This document shows positions 1 through 5,356 of a DNA stretch of 23,243 bases, piece by piece; positions within the stretch are counted from its first letter, which is position 1; every line of letters starts with the position of its first letter. The DNA is taken from IMG/VR virus record IMGVR_UViG_3300006805_000170, positions 1 through 23,243 of that record, one strand, 5' to 3'. Source of the DNA: a virus. The translations under genes were made by a program, and so were the position numbers. A model generated the notes under the pieces. It was given only the letters and a program-made list of their open reading frames with translations. It did no database searches and was not told the origin of the DNA.

Positions 1-50
1 AACGCATGTTCCGAACGCATGTTTAGAACGGATGTTCCGAACTAATGTTC
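1..50. repeat. Tandem array of four LexA/DinR-box-like palindromes
   Basis: Four copies of the palindrome GAAC-N4-GTTC lie end to end at a 13-bp period: 1-11 (first G lost at the window edge), 13-24 (ends GTTT), 26-37 and 39-50. The core is mostly GCAT, GGAT or TAAT. This is the half-site and spacing of the Gram-positive SOS box (consensus CGAACRNRYGTTYC); the copy at 13-24 fits it well. A fifth related palindrome is at 159-174. It could be a LexA- or phage-repressor-bound operator array, or short iterons. The palindromes are seen directly; the binding protein is inferred. Confidence 0.6.
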
Positions 51-65
51 TGAAGGCAGGTACCA

Positions 66-154
66 TACCCCGGTAGGGTACCCCGGCTCGGGGTGGTGGC
101 GAATCTCTTGACGCTTTTATGTTCTAATCGCCGGTACGGTACCCCGGTAGGGTA
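66..154. repeat. Two copies of a 15-bp palindromic repeat with a hairpin between
   Basis: The 15-mer TACCCCGGTAGGGTA occurs exactly at 66-80 and 140-154, in the same orientation. Each copy is an inverted repeat (TACCC, 5-nt centre, GGGTA). The copies start 74 bp apart, about seven helical turns, so proteins bound at both would lie on the same face of the DNA. GGTACC occurs at 59-64, 77-82 and 138-143 within the same stretch. A perfect 6-bp-arm hairpin (ACCCCG, GCT, CGGGGT) at 80-94 abuts the first copy. It is likely an operator pair or part of an origin; no function is proven. Confidence 0.55.
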
Positions 155-157
155 TGC

Positions 158-208
158 CTAGAACAGGCGTTCTAAATAAGCGGAACGCCGCGCGCGGCCA
201 GTTGACAT
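158..208 (-). CDS. Possible 16-aa leader peptide (weak)
   Basis: On the minus strand an ATG at 208 opens a 16-codon frame ending in TAG at 158-160; the product is short and Arg-rich. It is preceded by GGAGGGG (complement of 216-222) with a 7-nt spacer, one of the best Shine-Dalgarno sites in the window. It lies downstream of terS on the same strand and is followed by the GC-rich palindromes at 140-154 and 80-94, an arrangement like an attenuator leader. It may equally be chance. There is no homology basis for a function. Confidence 0.18.
   Translation of the reverse strand: MSTGRARRSAYLERLF
159..174. repeat. Perfect dyad TAGAAC-AGGC-GTTCTA
   Basis: This is a 6-bp-arm perfect palindrome with a 4-bp centre and the same GAAC-N4-GTTC core as the left-end array. 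It lies just right of the second TACCC-N5-GGGTA palindrome and overlaps the stop codon of the possible leader peptide on the minus strand. It is likely another binding site for the protein that recognises 1-50. Confidence 0.45.
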
Positions 209-276
209 AACGTGACCCCTCCAAAATTTACACGACAACTTTTGCGAGAAACGGGTTACACATTGCAAGCAGCATG

Positions 277-322
277 TGACGAACTATCTGACGAACATAT
301 GACGAACTTCTAGCCTTCGTCA
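277..322. repeat. TGACGAAC direct repeats with an inverted near-copy at the terS 3' end
   Basis: The octamer TGACGAAC occurs at 277-284, 289-296 and 300-307, spaced 12 and 11 bp. An inverted near-copy, TTCGTCA at 316-322, lies inside the end of terS. Copy three and the inverted copy form a 7-bp stem (300-306 with 316-322, 9-nt loop) that spans the terS stop codon. This could be a weak terminator for terS, or a set of protein sites about one helical turn apart. Because packaging sites often lie in or next to terS, a pac/cos recognition role is possible but inferred. Confidence 0.4.
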
Positions 323-747
323 GTTCGCAACTGGTCGCGCAGCGCCTTAATGTCCTCGATGCTCGTCCCCTCGGGGATGACAAGGTTCACCTGCCGCATG
401 TCAATAGTCGGGTCGCGGAACTCGGGGAACCGCTTTGCCAGCAGGTTCAGTGCGGCCACGGCAGAGCCCAGCGTCTTCGGCCCACCCTCGCGGGCTTCCT
501 TCACGATAGCGACGCACTCATTGATGATGTACTCAACCGAGCCGACGTTGCGTTCAAACGCGACCTTCTTGGCAGCGTTCATTGCTTCTTGAACTGCTGG
601 GCGGTGCTCCATGCGGTAGGCAAGGTTGCGAACAATAATTTCGCTCGTTGCGGTTCCGCCCGCTGCTACGTAAGCATCGGTCTGGTTCAAGCCCTTCAGT
701 CGCTGGTCTACGTACCTCTGCTGCAGTGGAGTAAGTTTTCGTTCCAT
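310..747 (-). CDS. terS: Terminase small subunit
   Basis: A 145-aa protein that should recognise phage DNA and load the large terminase during packaging. The N-terminus has the pattern of the Terminase_2 / small-terminase family: LTPLQQRYVDQRL followed by a helix-turn-helix-like LNQTDAYVAAGG (about residues 20-31). A helical middle and a short acidic C-terminal helix (about 128-145) follow; length is normal for the family. It is on the minus strand, divergent from terL, whereas most phages have terS co-directional and upstream. No Shine-Dalgarno is seen; a TAATTT box on the minus strand (760-755) lies exactly 7 nt before the ATG, suggesting a leaderless mRNA. The assignment rests on sequence pattern and adjacency to terL. 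Confidence 0.88.
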   Translation of the reverse strand: MERKLTPLQQRYVDQRLKGLNQTDAYVAAGGTATSEIIVRNLAYRMEHRPAVQEAMNAAKKVAFERNVGSVEYIINECVAIVKEAREGGPKTLGSAVAALNLLAKRFPEFRDPTIDMRQVNLVIPEGTSIEDIKALRDQLRTDEG

Positions 748-795
748 AGCGTGTAAATTACCACGGTGCGAGTTTTGTGTGCTAGTCTTATGTAC
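748..795. promoter_or_regulatory. Divergent promoter pair for terS and terL, probably leaderless
   Basis: The short gap between the divergent terminase genes lacks a Shine-Dalgarno on either strand. On the minus strand TAATTT (760-755) is followed by 7 nt and the terS ATG. On the plus strand TAGTCT (783-788) is followed by 7 nt and an ATG at 796. TANNNT-N7-ATG is the usual shape of leaderless genes in actinobacteria. Good -35 boxes are not obvious; TTACCA at 758-763 is a weak candidate for terL. Motifs are seen; promoter activity is inferred. Confidence 0.4.
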
Positions 796-2193
796 ATGAC
801 GATGGCACTTTCCCGAGAGGCTGCTCTTGCTGCTCTTGACCAGCAGTTGTGCCGCGCCTCCTTCGTTGAGTTCCTTACCTACATCAAGGTTCGTTCAGAC
901 GACCCGTACAATCCCGGCCCTATCCCTTGGAAAGACTGGGAATACCTTCATGAACGGGCGAAGGCTTGGGAGGCGGGGGAGTCTGAGGTCATCCTGAAGG
1001 CTCGGCAGTTGGGGATGACGTGGCTGTTTGCTGCCTACGCCAACTGGTGCGCGAGGAACGGGAAGGCTGTCGGGGCGTTCTCCGCTGGTCAGGTCGAGTC
1101 TCGGGCCATTCTCGACCGCGTGCGGTACATCGAGGAATACCTGCCGCCTCACCTCAAGGCCAACGCTGTCATCAGGTCTGACGACGCTTCCTATCCTTCA
1201 GGTGGTTCCATCCGCGTCTTCCCGTCTACGGAGCACGCTGGCATCTCGTTTACATTTCAGGTTGTCGCGTTTGACGAGGCGCACTTCCACCCTTACGGAG
1301 CGCAGAACTACGCGGCTGTTAGGCCTACGCTCTCTGCCGGTGGTCAGTTCCTGATGTTCTCTACGGCTGACCCGACGCTCGGCCCCAATGGTTTCTTTCA
1401 CGATATGTACTGGGCTTCGGAGCGCGGAGAGACGCCGTACAAGTCGGTGTTCATTCCGTGGCACGCGAGGCCCGGACGTGATGACGAGTGGATGGCGCGG
1501 GAACGCGCTGCATTTACAGGACTACCGGAGGAATTTGATGCGTTTTATCCTTCTACTCCTGAGTCAGCGTTCGTTGCGCGGTCAGGTTTGGTATTCCCTC
1601 AGTTCTCGACTGTCCGCCATGTCAAGCCCGCTCCTACTCCTCTTGAGAACTGCCGACGAATCGTGGCGGGAGTTGACTTCGGAGGTGGCGACCCTACTGC
1701 GGTCGTCATCCTCGGACTCGACGCCAGCCAGCACATCCACCAGTACGCCGAGTTCTACAAGCGGGGAAGCGTCGGCGTAGACGAGATTGGTAACTTCCTA
1801 TCGAACTACCGCGTCGATGCAGTCATGTGTGACCCGTCGCAACAGACCTCGATCGCCACGCTCGTCGGGACGTACAACCTCCCAGCAAGGAAGGCAGACA
1901 ACCGCCGCGGCGACGGCCTTGGCCTCATGGCGTTCCTCTTGGACAACGACCGACTGACTATCGAGCCGTCCAACGTTCATTCCATTCAAGAGTTCCCCGG
2001 CTACCGCTGGAGCAACCGTACCGACCCTAACGACAAAACACGTTATGCCACGGCCACGCCGGTCAATAACCACGCTGACGCTATGGACGCGAGGCGCTAC
2101 GCTATTGCCGAGTGTCTAGCCATGCTCATGCCGCGCAAGCGGATGCCGACTCGTTCTCTCTCAGGTGTTCCACTCAGCAGAAGGGCTGTTTAA
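796..2193 (+). CDS. terL: Terminase large subunit
   Basis: ATPase and nuclease motor that cuts concatemers and pumps DNA into the prohead through the portal. From the ATG at 796 (465 aa) the order is: a Walker-A-like segment KARQLGMTW (68-76), Walker B VVAFDEAH (156-163), coupling motif MFST (187-190), then an RNase-H-like nuclease with AGVDFGG (Asp294), CDPSQQ (Asp346) and NNHADAMDARRY (Asp428/Asp431). Both domains look complete. Possible starts are GTG 766 and ATG 790, 796 and 802. None has a Shine-Dalgarno; 796 was chosen because it lies 7 nt after TAGTCT, fitting a leaderless transcript. The stop is followed immediately by the next ATG, so translation is probably coupled. Confidence 0.95.
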   Translation: MTMALSREAALAALDQQLCRASFVEFLTYIKVRSDDPYNPGPIPWKDWEYLHERAKAWEAGESEVILKARQLGMTWLFAAYANWCARNGKAVGAFSAGQVESRAILDRVRYIEEYLPPHLKANAVIRSDDASYPSGGSIRVFPSTEHAGISFTFQVVAFDEAHFHPYGAQNYAAVRPTLSAGGQFLMFSTADPTLGPNGFFHDMYWASERGETPYKSVFIPWHARPGRDDEWMARERAAFTGLPEEFDAFYPSTPESAFVARSGLVFPQFSTVRHVKPAPTPLENCRRIVAGVDFGGGDPTAVVILGLDASQHIHQYAEFYKRGSVGVDEIGNFLSNYRVDAVMCDPSQQTSIATLVGTYNLPARKADNRRGDGLGLMAFLLDNDRLTIEPSNVHSIQEFPGYRWSNRTDPNDKTRYATATPVNNHADAMDARRYAIAECLAMLMPRKRMPTRSLSGVPLSRRAV

Positions 2194-2481
2194 ATGGATG
2201 AACGCAAGGCCACAACCGGAGACCGACGCTTTACTTGTCAGTGCGGCGGTCACTTCTTCGATGGCAATACTGCTTTGGCGCACACCCTTGTGGGGCATGA
2301 AGTCGTCCTTGAATCTTTCAGGAATGGCAACTGGTATTACCACCCGCAGCCAATCGCTGAATACCTTGTGGAACTCCTTGAGCCGCGACTAGGTGGCGAG
2401 GGCATGGAAGCCTACGTCAGCCGCATCGAGGAGATGGCAGCGAAGGCTGACCGCGAGATGGCGCGGCTTCCTCGTGAGTAA
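2194..2481 (+). CDS. Small putative zinc-finger-like protein
   Basis: A 95-aa protein starting directly after the terL stop (TTTAAATG). Near the N-terminus Cys15 and Cys17 are followed by His30 and His35 (CQCGG ... ALAHTLVGH), a C-x-C / H-x4-H arrangement that could bind zinc, though not a canonical C2H2 spacing. The rest is mixed, with an aromatic patch (NWYYHPQP) and an acidic, probably helical C-terminus. No family is recognised. Its place between terminase and portal suggests a packaging accessory or DNA-binding role, which is inference. The next gene starts inside its last codons. Confidence 0.7.
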   Translation: MDERKATTGDRRFTCQCGGHFFDGNTALAHTLVGHEVVLESFRNGNWYYHPQPIAEYLVELLEPRLGGEGMEAYVSRIEEMAAKADREMARLPRE

Positions 2482-2785
2482 GCGTTACCGCTGCACCCAG
2501 TGCGGCTACCCGGTCATTGACGACAACGACCTCGCTAACGGCGTGGAACTTACAAACAACTGCGCTACCCACTGGCGCATCTGTGTGTCCCAGCGGTACT
2601 GGCCGTCGTACATGCGGCTGGGCAAGCCTTTGGACAAGCCCCTTGACAAGACCAAGAAGAAGGTGCTTGACAAGCCAGAAACTGTTATGTTTACAGACAA
2701 GAGTTCCACCGAGGGGGTGGCCCCTCGCGGTTCTAGCGTTCTCCCGGAAGAGGGGTCTACTGGAACGCCAAGCCTCTCGGTGTAA
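2474..2785 (+). CDS. Small Cys-rich putative zinc-ribbon protein
   Basis: A 103-aa protein from a GTG overlapping the end of the previous gene by 8 bp, which favours coupled translation. An upstream in-frame ATG at 2393 would bury it deep in the preceding gene and is rejected. Cys7-x2-Cys10 (CTQCG) with Cys30, His33 and Cys37 (NNCATHWRIC) can form one zinc site. A Lys-rich repeat follows (KPLDKPLDKTKKKVLDKP, about 51-68), then a Ser/Gly/Pro-rich low-complexity tail. The basic repeat could contact DNA. No family is recognised; the neighbouring zinc-finger-like gene suggests the two act together, which is inference. Confidence 0.65.
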   Translation: MSKRYRCTQCGYPVIDDNDLANGVELTNNCATHWRICVSQRYWPSYMRLGKPLDKPLDKTKKKVLDKPETVMFTDKSSTEGVAPRGSSVLPEEGSTGTPSLSV

Positions 2786-2818
2786 CTCTAACTAAATTGC
2801 AACGCCAAGGCGGTTTCG

Positions 2819-5044
2819 ATGGCTGAAGAGTCGGCTTCCACGAATACGATTCAGCAGCGCGTACAGCGCCTGTTTGACGCAACCTCTGACATTCGTTTCA
2901 TGATGCGAATCCGTCGCATCCTTGTCTCCCGAGACAACCAGCAGGCTGACGCGCAGTACACCGGCACCAACATCCCAGCGCCGTTCAACACTACGAACCT
3001 TGCGCTCCGCACGATGATTGACGCCCCTGCCGCAGCCTCACAGCACTTCGCCTCCCGCATCGCGTCAAACCTCCCTGACATCGAAGTCAGCCCCATCTCT
3101 AAGCGTTCAAACATCTCTGTCACCATCGACAAGATGGCAGGCGAGCAGGAGCGCGTTGACGCTGCTCTTTGGGAGTCGATGGGTGGTCGAGAAGAGCAGT
3201 GGAAGTGCGGCTGGGGCATGTCGCTTGGTGGCGCTGCCTACTACCTAATTCTTCCGCGCGACGCTGATTTTGGCCTTCCTGACCGCCTGTACTACGACGA
3301 CCTGACTGAAGATGAGATTGCGCTGCTCCAGAAGGGCGGCAAGTCAACTCTTACCAAGGTTGAGTCTCCGTCCGGCCAGTTGGTGTACGCAGAACCCGGC
3401 GATGTCTGGGCTGCTCGCCGCAAGGAAACTTCTGAGCGTAACGCCGTCTCTGGTCGTTCTCTATTTACACTCCGGGCTTTCCCCCGCGACATGTGCGTTG
3501 TCGAGAAGGACAACGACGGCGTGAAGTGGGGCTTTATCGTCGAAGAAGTTCCCGGCGATTCCGTTGACGCTGGCTCTGAACTCGCCCGTTCTGCTGCTAA
3601 GATGCGCGGATACAAGGGCGAAGACATAGACCGCTTCGGTATTTTCCTAGACAAGAACGGCTGCGTTATTGGTGGCATTTCTCAGGGCGGCCCAGTCGAT
3701 TCTGACTGGAAGCGCCCTGACGTTGTGACTATCGTGCGCTACTTCGACCGCATGGAGCAGGTCTTCATGATTGCTCCGCGCGGCTCAGTGGAGTCTGCGT
3801 ACGAAGTCTTCCGTGGCGAGCATGGCTGCAAGATTGAAGGCATCCCGGCTTGTCCGCTGGTTGAAGTGCCGTTCTTCCGTACTGACACTGCAGTGCCGCG
3901 TCAGGCGTTCTCTACTCCGCTTGACAAGGTGTTTGCCTACACGCCGCTCATCAACCAGTTGCAGACGCTCCTTTCCAACGCTGCTGCGTTCGACCTGATT
4001 CCCCGCTGGGTTGTTGAACTCAAGGACGGGTCGATTCTGCGCGGCGAGGATGGCGAGCCCAAGATTGTTGAGTCTGGTCAGGTTCCCGGCCTGAACCCCA
4101 ACGAGGCTGCAGCCTACCCCGGTACGCTGCGCCAGTTGACTATTCAGGGCGTGCGTGAACATGGGGAAATGCTCAAGATTTACCTTGAGCAGTTGGCCGC
4201 GGCCATGCCTTCGCCTGTTACTACCGGCGCTTCCGGTACGTCTGGCGCTGCATGGACGGCACAGACTCTTATCCAGCAGGCTCAGGAGACGCTGCGTCAG
4301 CCGGTCGATAACCATGCTCGGGCTGTTCAGACCATCATCAAGATGTGCCACTCGTGGCTGCGTGAACTCGATGTTCCGATTTACTTCACATCGGCTCCGG
4401 GCTACCGCAAGAACAAGCGCAGCATCCGTGGCGTTATCGAGTTCGACCCGAAGAACTTTACCGACTCCATCTACGTCACTCAGGAACTCGACACTCCAGA
4501 GGAGCGGACGGTTCGCATTCAGGTCGGCATGAACCTCTGGCAGCAGGGCGTCATCGACGATGACGTGTTCTACACGGAATACATGCGAACGCCAGATGCA
4601 CGGCAGGCTGTCATCGACCGTTATGTCCAGATGATTATGGACTACGTGGTCTACGGTAAGGTGCCTGTAAACGCCAACCCGCAGGTCTTCCAGCAGTCGC
4701 TCATCCTTCAGGTTGCCGACGGTGTGCGTGGTGCTATTCACTACGAACTGCTCAACACCAGCCCCAACTATGCTCTGGCTAACGCGCGCCAGCAGGCTGA
4801 TATTCAAAATCAGCAGATGGCTGCAATGCAGCAGCAGCAGGCCGCCCTTCCCCCTCCCGGTCAGGGTGGTTCTACCAACATCAACGAGGGCGGCGTAGAG
4901 CCGCAGGGTTACCAGCCTAATGTTGCGTATCAGGCCGGTATCCGCCGCCCCGGCATTGGCATGAACGAATCGTTGCAGGGGCAGTTGGGGCCAAAGGCTG
5001 AGTCTGGTATGGGGCTGTCCGTCCCGGCTGGGGGTACTGTTTAA
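2819..5044 (+). CDS. Portal protein
   Basis: A 741-aa protein that should form the dodecameric ring at one capsid vertex, docking terminase and later the tail adaptor. Size, composition and position (after terL, ahead of scaffold and coat) fit a podoviral portal. It has a helical N-terminus, an alpha/beta body with the conserved-looking stretch WGMSLGGAAYYLILP, and a long helical part with EQLAAAMPSP, which resembles portal stem/crown regions. The C-terminus, from about residue 660, turns Gln-rich (QQMAAMQQQQ) then Pro/Gly-rich, as in other podoviral portals. The start has AAGGCGG (2807-2813) a few bases upstream. A 462-codon antisense frame across it is a codon-bias shadow. Confidence 0.88.
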   Translation: MAEESASTNTIQQRVQRLFDATSDIRFMMRIRRILVSRDNQQADAQYTGTNIPAPFNTTNLALRTMIDAPAAASQHFASRIASNLPDIEVSPISKRSNISVTIDKMAGEQERVDAALWESMGGREEQWKCGWGMSLGGAAYYLILPRDADFGLPDRLYYDDLTEDEIALLQKGGKSTLTKVESPSGQLVYAEPGDVWAARRKETSERNAVSGRSLFTLRAFPRDMCVVEKDNDGVKWGFIVEEVPGDSVDAGSELARSAAKMRGYKGEDIDRFGIFLDKNGCVIGGISQGGPVDSDWKRPDVVTIVRYFDRMEQVFMIAPRGSVESAYEVFRGEHGCKIEGIPACPLVEVPFFRTDTAVPRQAFSTPLDKVFAYTPLINQLQTLLSNAAAFDLIPRWVVELKDGSILRGEDGEPKIVESGQVPGLNPNEAAAYPGTLRQLTIQGVREHGEMLKIYLEQLAAAMPSPVTTGASGTSGAAWTAQTLIQQAQETLRQPVDNHARAVQTIIKMCHSWLRELDVPIYFTSAPGYRKNKRSIRGVIEFDPKNFTDSIYVTQELDTPEERTVRIQVGMNLWQQGVIDDDVFYTEYMRTPDARQAVIDRYVQMIMDYVVYGKVPVNANPQVFQQSLILQVADGVRGAIHYELLNTSPNYALANARQQADIQNQQMAAMQQQQAALPPPGQGGSTNINEGGVEPQGYQPNVAYQAGIRRPGIGMNESLQGQLGPKAESGMGLSVPAGGTV

Positions 5045-5356
5045 ATGCCCACAAGCAACAACGTTGAACTCTGGGATGAAATTCGCGATCAGGCAATGCA
5101 GAAGTGCCTTGACCTGTCTCGTGAACTTATCGAAGCGTCGCTTACGCCTGACGGCATGGCGTACGGCGACCAAGAAATCTCACGAGGCCAGCGCATCTTG
5201 CGTTTCCAGATGGACGCGGCAAGCGGTGCTATCGACATCCTTCGTTACCAGAGTCCCCGCATTTACGAGGATTATGTGAACCAGTACCTTAAGGACATTC
5301 AGGACTCGCCGCTGGTTCAGCGGCTTATGCAGCAGCCGACGGGCGGTGAACTCTAA
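5045..5356 (+). CDS. Small helical hypothetical protein after portal
   Basis: A 103-aa protein whose ATG follows the portal stop directly (TTTAAATG) and whose own stop overlaps the next start (TAATG), so it sits in a coupled chain. It is predicted to be mostly helical and acidic in its first half, with no transmembrane segment or cysteine-rich motif. No family is recognised. Position between portal and the large internal protein suggests a structural or assembly role such as a connector accessory; this is inference. Confidence 0.75.
   Translation: MPTSNNVELWDEIRDQAMQKCLDLSRELIEASLTPDGMAYGDQEISRGQRILRFQMDAASGAIDILRYQSPRIYEDYVNQYLKDIQDSPLVQRLMQQPTGGEL

Noticed and set aside
202-230. TTGACA at 202-207 as a plus-strand promoter
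   Set aside because: No acceptable -10 follows at 16-18 nt and it would only read antisense into terS.
1-309. tRNA or other structured RNA in the left non-coding region
   Set aside because: No cloverleaf or known RNA pattern could be assembled; the dyads are too short and better explained as protein sites.
2393-2473. ATG 2393 as start of the Cys-rich gene
   Set aside because: It would overlap the preceding gene by 89 bp and add Arg/Trp-rich shadow sequence; GTG 2474 fits the coupled spacing.
2630-2680. Repeated TTGACAAG as promoter -35 elements
   Set aside because: They encode the Lys-rich repeat KPLDK of the small Cys-rich protein and lack -10 boxes.
3785-5173. 462-codon antisense open frame across the portal gene
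   Set aside because: It lies wholly opposite a well-supported portal gene, has no Shine-Dalgarno and an Arg/His/Leu/Val-rich composition typical of reading the other strand of biased codons.
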